64,000 bases of DNA from JBJHBP01 sp050485645 (GCA_050485645.1 JBJHBT010000007.1:1-64000), one strand, 5' to 3'; numbered from the stretch's first letter, positions 27,973-36,844 are shown. Numbers and translations: made by a program. The notes: a model not told the origin generated them from the sequence alone.

Positions 27973-28926
27973 TTGGATCTGGGCCAGATCACGATATTCT
28001 CGGGCAACGCACACCCGACCCTGACCAGGGAAATCGCGCACCACCTCAATATGCCGATCGGCAGGATTGCGGTGAGCCGGTTCAGCGACGGCGAGGTGTC
28101 CGTCGAGATTATGGAAAACATCCGCGGCCATGAGGTCTTCCTGGTGCAGCCCACCTGCCCGCCGGTCAATGAGAACCTGATGGAGCTGCTGGTGATGGCC
28201 GACGCCTGCCAGCGCGCATCAGCCAGCCGCATCACCGCGCTGATTCCCTACTTCGGCTACAGCCGCCAGGATCGTCGCCCGCGGGCGGCCCGCGTGCCCA
28301 TCACCGCCAAACTGGTTGCCAAAATGATCGCCGCGTCGGGCATCGACCGGGTCATCACCGTCGACGTCCATGCCGACCAGATCCAGGGGTTTTTCGACAT
28401 TCCGGTGGACAACATCTACGCATCGCCGGTGCTGCTGGGCGACGCGTGGAAGCAGAAGTACGACAGGATGGTCGTGGTGTCACCGGACGTCGGCGGCGCC
28501 GAACGTGCCCGCGCACTGGCCAAGCGGCTGGACGACTCGGAGCTGGCCATCATCGACAAGCGCCGCCGGCAGGCCAATTCCGCCGAGGTGATGAATGTGA
28601 TCGGTGAGGTCAGCGGCAAGACCTGCGTCCTGATCGACGACATGGTCGATACCGCCGGCACGCTGTGTCAGGCGGGGCTGGCGCTGAAGGACCGCGGCGC
28701 GGTGCGGGTGGTGGCCTACATTACCCATGCCGTGCTGTCCGGGCCGGCCGTGGACCGCATCGAGCGTTCGGTACTGGATGAACTGGTCGTCACCGACACG
28801 ATCCCGCTCAGTGCCGCGGCGGCGGCCTGCCCCAAGATCCGCCAACTCAGCGTCTCCGAGCTGCTGGCCGAGACCATTCGCCGCATCAGCGATGCCGAAT
28901 CGGTCAGCTCGCTGTATCTGGACTGA
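27973..28926 (+). CDS. prs: Ribose-phosphate pyrophosphokinase
   Basis: Makes PRPP from ribose-5-phosphate and ATP for nucleotide, His and Trp synthesis. It is 317 aa. The catalytic block is RQDRRPRAARVPITAKLVA, the PRPP loop is VLIDDMVDTAGTL, and VITVDVHADQIQGFF and VVVSPDVGGAERARALAKRL are present. Translation starts at TTG 27973, with GGAG 9 nt upstream. Confidence 0.97.
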   Translation: MDLGQITIFSGNAHPTLTREIAHHLNMPIGRIAVSRFSDGEVSVEIMENIRGHEVFLVQPTCPPVNENLMELLVMADACQRASASRITALIPYFGYSRQDRRPRAARVPITAKLVAKMIAASGIDRVITVDVHADQIQGFFDIPVDNIYASPVLLGDAWKQKYDRMVVVSPDVGGAERARALAKRLDDSELAIIDKRRRQANSAEVMNVIGEVSGKTCVLIDDMVDTAGTLCQAGLALKDRGAVRVVAYITHAVLSGPAVDRIERSVLDELVVTDTIPLSAAAAACPKIRQLSVSELLAETIRRISDAESVSSLYLD

Positions 28927-29037
28927 TACGCCCGGACCACCCCATCAACCCACCCGGTACCGGCCGGGCGATCGGCGAGTGACTAGCCGCTGCCGCCGCC
29001 TGCTGGTATCATCCGCGCCCTTCCGGAGGAATGCACC

Positions 29038-29694
29038 GTGACCAGTTTCGTATTGGAAGCCGAACAGCGCGAGCAACAGGGCTCCGCCAACAACCGCCGG
29101 CTGCGCCGGCAGGGCCGCGTGCCAGCCGTCATCTATGGCGGCGGCAAGGATCCCGTTCAGATGTCGCTGAACCACACGCGTCTGCTGCGCGAAATGCAGG
29201 AGGAGGCCTTCTTCACCTCGATCCTGTCGATACGCGTTGGTTCAGGCGCTGAGTCGGCGGTCGTCAAGGAGGTCCAGCGTCATCCGGCAAAGCCGCTGAT
29301 CCTGCATGTGGATTTCCAGCGCGTCGTCGAGGACGAGGAAATCACACTGCATGTGCCCATTCACTTCACCGGCGAAGTCAATGCCAGGGGTGTGAAGGAA
29401 CAGGGCGGCGTGATCGAGCATCTGGCTACCGACGTGGAAGTCACCTGCCTGCCCCGCCACCTGCCGGAGTTCCTGGAGCTGGACATCTCTGCGCTGGAGC
29501 TGGGCCAGATCCTGCATCTATCGGATCTGCCGCTGCCGCAGGGCGTTACCCTGGTTGCACTGGCGCATCAGCAGGACCTTCCGGTGGTCACGATCAGCCC
29601 GCCGCGCCGCGAGGAAGTCGACGACACCGCTGTCGAAGCCGCCGAAGTACCGACGGTTGCCGATACGCGCGCGCCCGAGAAGGACGAGAGCTGA
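29038..29694 (+). CDS. rplY: 50S ribosomal protein L25, long (CTC) form
   Basis: 5S rRNA-binding protein, 218 aa, with the L25 domain (RRQGRVPAVIYGGG, PLILHVDFQRV) and the C-terminal beta domain found in the general-stress CTC form. The start is GTG 29038 after GGAGGA at 29025-29030. The C-terminus is acidic. Confidence 0.96.
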   Translation: MTSFVLEAEQREQQGSANNRRLRRQGRVPAVIYGGGKDPVQMSLNHTRLLREMQEEAFFTSILSIRVGSGAESAVVKEVQRHPAKPLILHVDFQRVVEDEEITLHVPIHFTGEVNARGVKEQGGVIEHLATDVEVTCLPRHLPEFLELDISALELGQILHLSDLPLPQGVTLVALAHQQDLPVVTISPPRREEVDDTAVEAAEVPTVADTRAPEKDES

Positions 29695-29698
29695 CCGG

Positions 29699-29716
29699 GC
29701 GCGGCGCAGGCCGCGC
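29699..29716 (+). terminator. GC-rich hairpin after rplY
   Basis: A perfect 7-bp stem GCGCGGC/GCCGCGC with a 4-nt loop starts 4 bp after the rplY stop. There is no following T run, so it may attenuate or protect the message more than terminate it. Confidence 0.4.
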
Positions 29717-29746
29717 GTTGCCGCCCACCGGGGTCGGCAGGGTATG

Positions 29747-29782
29747 CCCGCCGGATAGCCTGCCGGATAGCCTGCCGGATAG
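29747..29782. repeat. 12-bp tandem repeat, three copies
   Basis: The unit CCYGCCGGATAG is repeated three times, ending 6 bp before the pth start and leaving little room for a normal ribosome binding site. Copy number could vary by slippage. Confidence 0.9.
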
Positions 29783-29788
29783 CTTGGG

Positions 29789-30400
29789 ATGGACGATCGC
29801 ATAGCGCTCATTGTCGGCCTTGGTAATCCGGGTCCGGAATACCAGGCCACCCGCCACAACGCCGGGTTCTGGTTCGTCGACGCGCTTGCCGACGCCAGCG
29901 GCGTCCGTTTCGAGCACAACCGCCGGATGCATGGTGACACTGCCGACATTCACGTCGGCGGGCACCGCGTCAGACTGCTCAAGCCTTCCACCTTCATGAA
30001 CCTCAGCGGGCGGGCCGTCGCCGCCGTCACCGGCTTCTACAGGATCGCACCGGAAAACGTGCTCGTCGCGTACGACGAACTGGACCTGCCCCCCGGACGC
30101 GTCAAGCTCAAGCAGGGCGGCGGCGCCGCGGGACACAAAGGCATTGCGAGCATCATCGAACACATCGGCCAGGATTTCTGGCGGCTGCGAATGGGCATCG
30201 GCCACCCGGGTCCCGGCCGGCGCGACCAGGTGGTCGGCTACGTGCTCGGGCGCGCGCCCGCCGAGCAGCAGGCGCTGATCATGGATGCCCTGCGGCAGAC
30301 CGCTGACGCCCTGCCCACGCTGATCGAACTGGGTCCGGAGAAGACGAAAAACACCCTGCATGCAATCAAACCGTCCGCCCCCGATGTGGACCAGGACTGA
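29789..30400 (+). CDS. pth: Peptidyl-tRNA hydrolase
   Basis: Recycles peptidyl-tRNA dropped from ribosomes, 203 aa. VGLGNPGPEYQATRHNAGF contains the catalytic histidine, KPSTFMNLSG the conserved asparagine, and YDELDLPPG the aspartate. It sits between rplY and ychF, the usual order. Confidence 0.97.
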   Translation: MDDRIALIVGLGNPGPEYQATRHNAGFWFVDALADASGVRFEHNRRMHGDTADIHVGGHRVRLLKPSTFMNLSGRAVAAVTGFYRIAPENVLVAYDELDLPPGRVKLKQGGGAAGHKGIASIIEHIGQDFWRLRMGIGHPGPGRRDQVVGYVLGRAPAEQQALIMDALRQTADALPTLIELGPEKTKNTLHAIKPSAPDVDQD

Positions 30401-30406
30401 AACCAG

Positions 30407-31501
30407 ATGGATCTGAAGTGCGGCATCGTCGGACTGCCCAATGTCGGCAAATCCACACTGTTCAATGCGCTCACCGCGGCTGCGATTCCGGCCGAGAACT
30501 ATCCGTTCTGCACCATCGACCCGAATGTCGGTGTCGTTGCCGTGCCGGACCCCGGTCTCGATCAGCTCGCCGCGCTGGTCAAGCCTGCGCGTGTGGTGCC
30601 GACCATCGTGGAATTCGTGGACATCGCAGGACTCGTCCGGGGCGCATCCAAAGGCGAGGGCCTGGGCAATCAGTTTCTGGCGCATATCCGCGAGACCCAT
30701 GCCATTGCGCATGTGGTGCGCTGCTTCAGTGACGACGATGTCACCCACGTTGCCGGCCGCATTGATCCGATTGACGACATCGACACCATTGAGACGGAGC
30801 TGCTGCTGGCGGACCTGGATACCGTGCAGCGCAGCCTGGATCGCGCCGAGCGCAACGCGAAGACGGGCGAGAAGAGCGCCGTCGCACGCCGGAATTTTCT
30901 GCTCACCGTGCTGGCGCGGCTGGAGAAAGGCGAACCGGTGCGAGGCATGGACGTGGATGCGGTCAACCTGCCGCTGCTCAGGGAACTGCACCTGATCACC
31001 GCCAAGCCGATGATGTACGTGGCCAATGTCGCTGAAGACGACCTCGCCGCGGGCAATGCGCTGGTTGAACGGGTGACGCAGCTGGCGGCCGAGCGCGGCA
31101 GCGAAATGGTGGTGGTCTCGGCCGCCGTGGAAGCGGAGCTCGCCGCGCTGAAACCCGAAGAGCGCGCGGAGTTTCTCGACGCGCTGGGGCTCTCCGAGCC
31201 CGGGCTGCACAGGGTGATACGCTCCGCCTACCGGCTGCTGGGTCTGAAGACCTTCTACACCGCCGGGCCGAAGGAAGTGCGCGCCTGGGCCGTACGCAGG
31301 GACGCCACCGCCTATGATGCCGCCGGCGAGATTCACACCGATTTCCAGCGCGGCTTCATTCGCGCCGAAGTGATTGCCCACGAGGCCTTCCTGCGCGTCG
31401 GCGGCGAGCAGGGTGCGCGCAAATCGGGTGAGCTCAGGCTCGAAGGCCGCGGCTACGTGCTCGCTGAAGGCGACGTGGTGCATTTCCGCTTCAACGTCTG
31501 A
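30407..31501 (+). CDS. ychF: Redox-regulated ATPase YchF (Obg family)
   Basis: A P-loop NTPase with ATP preference, 364 aa. G1 is GLPNVGKSTLFNAL, G3 lies in the switch region FVDIAGLVRGASKGEG, and the TGS domain makes the C-terminus (GPKEVRAWAVRRDATAYDAAGEIH...VLAEGDVVHFRFNV). It is the last core gene before the integrative element. Confidence 0.97.
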   Translation: MDLKCGIVGLPNVGKSTLFNALTAAAIPAENYPFCTIDPNVGVVAVPDPGLDQLAALVKPARVVPTIVEFVDIAGLVRGASKGEGLGNQFLAHIRETHAIAHVVRCFSDDDVTHVAGRIDPIDDIDTIETELLLADLDTVQRSLDRAERNAKTGEKSAVARRNFLLTVLARLEKGEPVRGMDVDAVNLPLLRELHLITAKPMMYVANVAEDDLAAGNALVERVTQLAAERGSEMVVVSAAVEAELAALKPEERAEFLDALGLSEPGLHRVIRSAYRLLGLKTFYTAGPKEVRAWAVRRDATAYDAAGEIHTDFQRGFIRAEVIAHEAFLRVGGEQGARKSGELRLEGRGYVLAEGDVVHFRFNV

Positions 31502-31531
31502 TCAACGTTTGAGCATTTCAAGGAGACTGCC

Positions 31532-31582
31532 ATGGACTTCCCCGGCTCTCCAAAGACTGAAAAAATATTTAATAATCAGTAG
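31532..31582 (+). pseudogene. Truncated 5' end of a gene at the ICE boundary
   Basis: ATG at 31532, with AAGGAG at 31520-31525 in perfect register, opens a frame of only 16 codons ending in TAG. The first ten codons are GC-rich like the host, then the sequence turns abruptly AT-rich (from about 31558). I infer that this is the start of the gene that followed ychF, cut by insertion of the element. The attL junction would then lie in or near this stretch. The product is not recognisable from so few residues. Confidence 0.5.
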
Positions 31583-31586
31583 TTAG

Positions 31587-31707
31587 AGTGAGATCCGAGC
31601 GGGACTGGTGCTCCAGTGAACGCTCTCACTGATTGTTGCGTTCCGGAAAAATTGGGGGTAGATTTAGGGGTATCTCGAACATCTAGTGGGGGTATTTTCG
31701 TACCCCC
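31587..31707. promoter_or_regulatory. Repeat cluster upstream of the integrase (likely arm-type sites)
   Basis: GGGGTA-type motifs occur at 31654-31660, 31667-31672 and 31688-31694. The last is mirrored by TACCCCC at 31701-31707, forming a 7-bp inverted repeat. A further inverted repeat, AGTGAGA/TCTCACT, spans 31587-31593 and 31624-31630. Such GGGGGTA repeats are common beside P4-type integrase genes and may be integrase or excisionase binding sites. Confidence 0.5.
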
Positions 31708-31722
31708 AACGTGGAGGCGCAG

Positions 31723-33012
31723 ATGCCGAAGGATCTCCTGACGGACGCAAAGCTCAGAGCGGTCAAACCTACAGAGAAGCCCTACAAGCTCAGCGATGGG
31801 GGCGGGCTCTTCCTTCTCGTGCAGCCTTCCGGAGGCAAGCTCTGGCGCTGGAAGTACCGCATCGACGGCAAGGAGAACCTGTTCGCGATCGGCCCCTACC
31901 CCACCGTCGGATTGGCCGAGGCCAGGGCCGCGCGCGAAGCAGCGCGCCTGCTCGTCCAGCAAGGCATCCATCCCGCTCACGACCGCAAAGACATCAAGCG
32001 ACGCAACGTCGAAGCGCTGGAAGAGCGCAAGCGAGCCAAGGAGAGTTCGTTCGCCAAAGTCTCGGCCGCGTACCTGGCCGAAGTGAAGTCGAGCTATACC
32101 CCTGGCTCCTACCGCTCCAAGGAGGGTCGCATTCGCAAGTACCTCGCGCCCAAGCTGGATGCACTGCCGATCAGCGAGATCGGAGTAAAGGAGATACGCC
32201 CGATCCTCGAAGCCTGCAAGGCGCACGGCGCATGGGCGGGAATTCACGTCAAGGGCGATCTGTCCGCGATATTCGAGTTCGCCGTCGTGCGTGGCCTCGC
32301 CGAATCCAATCCTGTGCCCACGCTTCGTGGCTTGCTCAAGATTCCGGCAAGCCAGAGCAAGGCGGTCATGACGACGGAACAGATCCGTGCGTTCTATCGC
32401 GGGCTCCGCGCTTACCGCGGCTACCCCGAGACGGTGCTCTGCCTTCGGCTCATCGCGTTGACGGCTTGCCGCCCCGGAGAAGCCGCAGATGCCGAGTGGG
32501 GCGAGTTCGATTTCGAGGCCAAGCTCTGGCGCAGGCCCGCCGAGAAGATGAAGGCTCGACGCGATCACGTCTCTCCACTCTCGGAACAAGCGATCCAAGT
32601 GCTCGAAGACCTGCGCCCGATCACGGAGGGAGGACGCTACCTCTTCCCTCACCGCAGCGGCGAAGGCTTCACGACACCCAATCGGCTGACCTACGCCATG
32701 CGCGACATGAATCTCGGTCCACGGACGACCCCGCATTGCTGGAGAACGACGTTTTCCACTTGGGCCAATGAGCAGGGATTTCGGCCGGACGCGATCGAAC
32801 GTCAACTGGCTCATGTCGAAGGCAACAAGGTGCGTGCCACCTACAACAAGGCTTTGCTGCTGTCTCAACGTCGAGACATGATGAAGGCATGGGGGGACTA
32901 TCTTGCGGCCACGGAGGCTTCCGCCGTCGGCGCCACCACCAATGTGGTCGAATCTTCCGCGTCTGTGGCTACGGCAGCACGAGAGCACCGGCTCGACGAA
33001 GCAACGACCTGA
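31723..33012 (+). CDS. int: P4-type tyrosine integrase of the ICE
   Basis: Catalyses integration and excision. It is 429 aa with an N-terminal DUF4102 domain (KLRAVKPTEKPYKLSDGGGLFLLVQPSG), a SAM-like core-binding domain (about residues 110-195) and a catalytic domain. The catalytic residues visible are R in TACRPGEA, HxxR as HCWR, H in LAHVEG and the nucleophile Y in RATYN. Start ATG 31723 has GGAGG at 31713-31717; an in-frame GTG at 31711 is rejected. It converges with traI, 4 bp away. Confidence 0.95.
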   Translation: MPKDLLTDAKLRAVKPTEKPYKLSDGGGLFLLVQPSGGKLWRWKYRIDGKENLFAIGPYPTVGLAEARAAREAARLLVQQGIHPAHDRKDIKRRNVEALEERKRAKESSFAKVSAAYLAEVKSSYTPGSYRSKEGRIRKYLAPKLDALPISEIGVKEIRPILEACKAHGAWAGIHVKGDLSAIFEFAVVRGLAESNPVPTLRGLLKIPASQSKAVMTTEQIRAFYRGLRAYRGYPETVLCLRLIALTACRPGEAADAEWGEFDFEAKLWRRPAEKMKARRDHVSPLSEQAIQVLEDLRPITEGGRYLFPHRSGEGFTTPNRLTYAMRDMNLGPRTTPHCWRTTFSTWANEQGFRPDAIERQLAHVEGNKVRATYNKALLLSQRRDMMKAWGDYLAATEASAVGATTNVVESSASVATAAREHRLDEATT

Positions 33013-33016
33013 GGTC

Positions 33017-34834
33017 TCATGAAGACTGCGAACGCAGTTCTGCTTCATGCCCATCGTTCAGAAGTCGCAAGTAGGGATTGTCGCAAGGCATTTCGTCGAA
33101 TAGAACGGCGGGATCGGACAACATGTAGCCATGCAGTCGGCGCGATTTCCGTGGCCCCGCGACTTCACAAGCCCAGATGTTCAGCCCATTGCTCTGCTTG
33201 CGGTGCAGTTGCAGTTTCTCGAATCGCTTCTGTATCCACTGCCATTCAGATAGCCCCTCTTGTTTGGCCTGATGGGCGACTTGGGGGTGTTCCTGCACGT
33301 AGCGCTGGAATACGCCGGGACTGACGAGGTAGACCGTGCCAGCCACCGTATGTACGAGCGCCTTTGCATCATTGATGATGAGCTTGCGCGTCTGGATGCT
33401 CTGATGCAGCCAGGTCACGAAATGCTTTCCTGATGGTTCGTCGCGGCCCCGATGTGTTGCTTGGATCGGTCGTGTGCTATCGGGTCCATCGTCTGGCAAT
33501 GGAGATGGTGCAGGTTCTACCGAAGGCTGAAGCGGCAGGGCTTTGGCCGCGGACACGGGAGGTGCATCGAGCAGATCGAACAGCGAATCGACGCCACTAT
33601 CTGCGGCCGTGGGCATGGTGGATTCGGTGATGGCCGGAGAGAGTTCTTCGTTGACAGCGTGAACGGTCTCGGGTGTTGGAACTTGCGTCGTCGATTCCTC
33701 CTGCTCGATCTGCACGCGGCCCGCGAAGGGTGTTGGCCGGTCGGCCACTTCCCAGATCATCGCGGGTGACAGCTTCAGGAAGGTGAAGCTGTGCGACCAG
33801 CCGGCATCGCTGATGATGGTGGCTTTCCAGATCGCCTTGCCGTCCGGCGTGGCCAAGGCGATGCCGTGGTCCTGAAGCACATTGAACACCGCCGTGTTGC
33901 TCGCCGGAATGCCGTCGATGCCCTGCGACAGCAGATGTGCCCGCAGCTTGTCAGAGACGGTCTTGCTCACCAGCCAGAGCGCGTCCTGGGTCAGCCAGCC
34001 ATCTGAAGCCTGGGGCTGGTTCAGCTTGAATTCCTCTTTCAGCAGATAGCGCAGGCCGTCCAACAGCTTGCGTTGCAGCGCGTGCCGGGGCGCGGCCAGG
34101 GCCTTGCTCGGGTCGCCGCCGAGTTCCTGGGCAACGGAGGCCTGGTCGGCCTGAACGACCAGCTCGCCGAGCGTGCCGGCGTGTTCGTACTGGCCGGCCA
34201 ACACGTACAGCAGCGCAGCCCAGAGATCGGGATAGCCGCTCAACCAGTCGAAGATTTCGCGATCGAGCAGGCGGGTATAAAGCAGCCCGGTGGCGGCGTT
34301 GTGCAGGCGGTACTCGCGCGCTGGGCGGTAGCGGAAGCGAAAGGGTTGCTTCAACGGCCCGTGCCAAGGGTGCCAGATACTGCCGTCGGCATACTCGACG
34401 TGCAGATCGACGGCGATCTTGCCGATGTCGTGCAGCAGGGCCGCGTAGGCCGTGCCTGCGGTCCAGGCCTCGGCCTGGGCGGCCTGCGCTTCCGGCGTGA
34501 CACCAGCGGGCAGCAGATGCGATTGCCGCAGCTTGAGGGCATAGGCCACGATCTCCAAGCCGTGGTCCAGCATGCCGCCCGGATAGGCGTGGTGGTGGCT
34601 TTCGGAAGCCGGGAACTGCTGGACCAGCTCGGCATAGCGTTCCAGGGGTGCCAAGTACAACGTGGCGAACTGCTTGCGCGATAGCGACGTGCGTTGCCAG
34701 ATGTGTTCCAGCAGCTTCTGCCGGCGCGGTGTCGCCAGCAGCGACGCGGCCGGCTGCGGTCGCGTCAGTCCTTTGGACCTCTCGATGGAAGGAGTGGACG
34801 GCGGCACCCTTTTGCGCTGGAACAGCGAGAACAT
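33017..34834 (-). CDS. traI: MobH-family relaxase (TraI)
   Basis: The relaxase that nicks the ICE at oriT, 605 aa. The N-terminal TraI_2/MobH domain carries the HHH motif in SESHHHAYPGGMLDHGLEI and an HD in LLHDIGKIAVD. A proline-rich linker (about residues 385-455) leads to the C-terminal domain (WLHQSIQTRKLIINDAKALVHTV). This family is typical of ICEclc/PAPI-type elements with a P4-type integrase at one end. Confidence 0.92.
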   Translation of the reverse strand: MFSLFQRKRVPPSTPSIERSKGLTRPQPAASLLATPRRQKLLEHIWQRTSLSRKQFATLYLAPLERYAELVQQFPASESHHHAYPGGMLDHGLEIVAYALKLRQSHLLPAGVTPEAQAAQAEAWTAGTAYAALLHDIGKIAVDLHVEYADGSIWHPWHGPLKQPFRFRYRPAREYRLHNAATGLLYTRLLDREIFDWLSGYPDLWAALLYVLAGQYEHAGTLGELVVQADQASVAQELGGDPSKALAAPRHALQRKLLDGLRYLLKEEFKLNQPQASDGWLTQDALWLVSKTVSDKLRAHLLSQGIDGIPASNTAVFNVLQDHGIALATPDGKAIWKATIISDAGWSHSFTFLKLSPAMIWEVADRPTPFAGRVQIEQEESTTQVPTPETVHAVNEELSPAITESTMPTAADSGVDSLFDLLDAPPVSAAKALPLQPSVEPAPSPLPDDGPDSTRPIQATHRGRDEPSGKHFVTWLHQSIQTRKLIINDAKALVHTVAGTVYLVSPGVFQRYVQEHPQVAHQAKQEGLSEWQWIQKRFEKLQLHRKQSNGLNIWACEVAGPRKSRRLHGYMLSDPAVLFDEMPCDNPYLRLLNDGHEAELRSQSS

Positions 34835-34849
34835 GACGACACCCGAGTG

Positions 34850-34970
34850 AGGGGCTGGAGGGGAGCCTTTTGGCCTTTTCGGGTAGGGCCTTTCCCCTTG
34901 GCCCCATTCCCTTGCCCCTTCCCAGCCCTTTGGCCTTTACGAAGCCTTTGGGTATAGGGCCGTTACTTCG
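34850..34970. other. Repeat-rich segment beside traI, candidate oriT
   Basis: About 120 bp between traI and the AbiE genes has strong strand asymmetry (almost no A on the plus strand) and repeated CCTTTGGCC/CCTTTNCCC-like words. MobH relaxases usually act on an oriT close to their own gene, so this is the most likely site. I see no defined nic motif. Confidence 0.3.
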
Positions 34971-35034
34971 CGGATGCCACGATCAATGCGGCATGGGGCA
35001 ATCCCGGCAAGGCGAGAACGCTGCTGAAGCGCTG

Positions 35035-35955
35035 TCAGTCCTGGCCCAGGCCGGCATCGAGTGCATCGGCTTGGGCTGTGAAGTCGTCGGGGCGACGCTT
35101 GCGGAAGGTTTCCAGATTGTTGAGCTTCCAGCGCAGCGCTGGCAGTTGCGCGGCGTGCTGGCATTGCAGCAAGGACCAGTCGGGCTGCGCGCGCGTCAAC
35201 CCGCTCAGGAACTGCTTGTGCTGCGCGCTCAGCCGCCGCGGCAGTTCGTGCCGCAACCGGGCGCGGGCCTCCAGCAGCGTCTCCAGGGAGCAGTCCACTT
35301 CGGTCATACCGACGAAGGCACGCTGATACTCGCCGGCGATGTCCTTGTCGTTGCCGAACAGCACCTCATGGGTCGGCCGGTTGTGCCCCGCCAGATAGAC
35401 CACGAAGCATTCGACCATGCCATCGCTGATGCCGCCCGATTCGTAGAGCTGCCACACGTCGAACAGGTCGCGCGGATGCTGCCGGTCCAGTGTGGCCACC
35501 AGCTTGCCGGCGTACAGCTCGTCCGGCGCCAGGATCGGCACTTCCAACTCGACACCGAACAGGTCGCTGGTCCTGGCGCTCAGCGGCCGCCTTTCGGCGG
35601 GCAGCACGGTGCCACGGAATACGACGTTGACCTCGATCTTTACCTGGCTGCTCTCGTTCTCGACGATCAGCTTGGTATCCCCCAGATCCTTGCTGCGGAC
35701 CAGGCGTGTCTGTACGCCGAGCGGCGCAACGCGCGTGGCGATGGCGGCCAACTCCTGGTTGATCGCCTGTAGCGCTTCCTCGCGCGGTACCTGCCACGGG
35801 AGATACACCACGTCGATATCCACGGACAGGCGCGGCATGTCCTGCACGACGAGATTGATCGCCGTGCCGCCTTTCATCGCAAAGATGTCATTGGCGAACA
35901 CGTCGGGCACGATGGCCAGCAACAGGCGAACGGTGTCCGCGTAGGCCTTATCCAT
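35035..35955 (-). CDS. abiEii: AbiEii-type nucleotidyltransferase toxin
   Basis: A DUF1814 nucleotidyltransferase, the toxin half of the type IV AbiE abortive infection/toxin-antitoxin system, 306 aa. The signature is FAMKGGTAINL followed by RLSVDIDVVYL (GG[S/T]...D[I/V]D, metal and NTP binding). Further family blocks are KIEVN and DELYAGKLVATLDRQHPRDLFDVW. Its ATG overlaps the end of the upstream antitoxin gene by 8 bp. Confidence 0.9.
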   Translation of the reverse strand: MDKAYADTVRLLLAIVPDVFANDIFAMKGGTAINLVVQDMPRLSVDIDVVYLPWQVPREEALQAINQELAAIATRVAPLGVQTRLVRSKDLGDTKLIVENESSQVKIEVNVVFRGTVLPAERRPLSARTSDLFGVELEVPILAPDELYAGKLVATLDRQHPRDLFDVWQLYESGGISDGMVECFVVYLAGHNRPTHEVLFGNDKDIAGEYQRAFVGMTEVDCSLETLLEARARLRHELPRRLSAQHKQFLSGLTRAQPDWSLLQCQHAAQLPALRWKLNNLETFRKRRPDDFTAQADALDAGLGQD

Positions 35956-36706
35956 GGGGGTTCAGGCTCAACAGGCTGCCGTCATCGAGCCGGCTCATCC
36001 AGCGCGCGGCGCTGCCAGTGCGAACCGGGTACTGTTCCAGCAGGGCATCGACATCTACGAGGCTCGTCTCGCGCGCCCAGGTGAGGAACAGGCGCACGGC
36101 CTTCACACTGGTGCAGCAGGACAGCAGTTGCCCGAACAACTCCTTGCGGGGTGAGCGCAGCCCATCGAAGAGATTGCGTGCTTCTTCGAGGCTTTGCTTG
36201 ACGCCGGCCTCGTACAGCAGCTCCAGGACGGCACGTTCGGGAACCGCCACCCGCAGATGCTCGGGCAGGCCCGGCGGCGTGGTCAGGGTCTTGCTGGCCA
36301 GTGACGTGTCCGGCCAATCGAACAGGCGAGCATGGACATAGCGGGCCGGAAAGCGTGAGGTGAACCAGGGTGACAACGTGAAGCGGCTATCGCCCCACAG
36401 CACCAGGGTGTCCCGGCTGCCCAGGTTGTGCCGCACGCCTTGCAGGGCCAGGGCACTCTTGCCGCCGACATGCAGGCCGGGCACGCGCTGTTGCAAGAAC
36501 TTCAGCGCACCGTAGACACCGAACTCGTCGTTCGGGAAGGCATAGACGCCTTGGGCCAGGCGCACAAGCCACCCTCCCTCCGCATAGTGGGCGGCGAGCT
36601 GGGGCGACACCCCGAACTGGTTCAGGGTGGCAAGGTCGAACGGCGCCCCACGCGGCAGCTCCGCCTGCAGACGTTTGATTACCTGATGTCTGGGATTTCT
36701 GTCCAT
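35948..36706 (-). CDS. abiEi: AbiEi-type antitoxin, winged-helix
   Basis: A 252-aa partner of AbiEii. The N-terminal winged-helix region (QFGVSPQLAAHYAEGGWLVRLAQGVYAFP) is the AbiEi DNA-binding domain that represses its own operon. The C-terminal half (LYEAGVKQSLEEARNLFDGLRSPRKELFGQLL) is the antitoxin domain. I start at ATG 36706; an upstream extension of 24 residues is unlike the family. Confidence 0.88.
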   Translation of the reverse strand: MDRNPRHQVIKRLQAELPRGAPFDLATLNQFGVSPQLAAHYAEGGWLVRLAQGVYAFPNDEFGVYGALKFLQQRVPGLHVGGKSALALQGVRHNLGSRDTLVLWGDSRFTLSPWFTSRFPARYVHARLFDWPDTSLASKTLTTPPGLPEHLRVAVPERAVLELLYEAGVKQSLEEARNLFDGLRSPRKELFGQLLSCCTSVKAVRLFLTWARETSLVDVDALLEQYPVRTGSAARWMSRLDDGSLLSLNPHG

Positions 36707-36844
36707 GTAGGAAAAATAACACGAAATCCAATCAATCAGAAGTGCCCCATGTGGTGATCGCATTGAAAATAACATCATGTTTTATTTTTATCACAATATC
36801 TAATCGAAGCAGCGAGCTACTGTCTACCCTTCCCAGGCCTTTGT

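Noticed and set aside
29594..31483. A 629-codon open frame on the strand opposite pth and ychF
   Set aside because: It is antisense to two certain genes, has no family motifs, and long antisense frames are expected in GC-rich coding DNA.
31502..31722. tRNA or tmRNA attachment site next to the integrase
   Set aside because: No cloverleaf or T-loop sequence can be found in the interval on either strand.
31576..33054. A 492-codon frame opposite the integrase
   Set aside because: The integrase has all catalytic residues and a good ribosome binding site; the antisense frame has neither.
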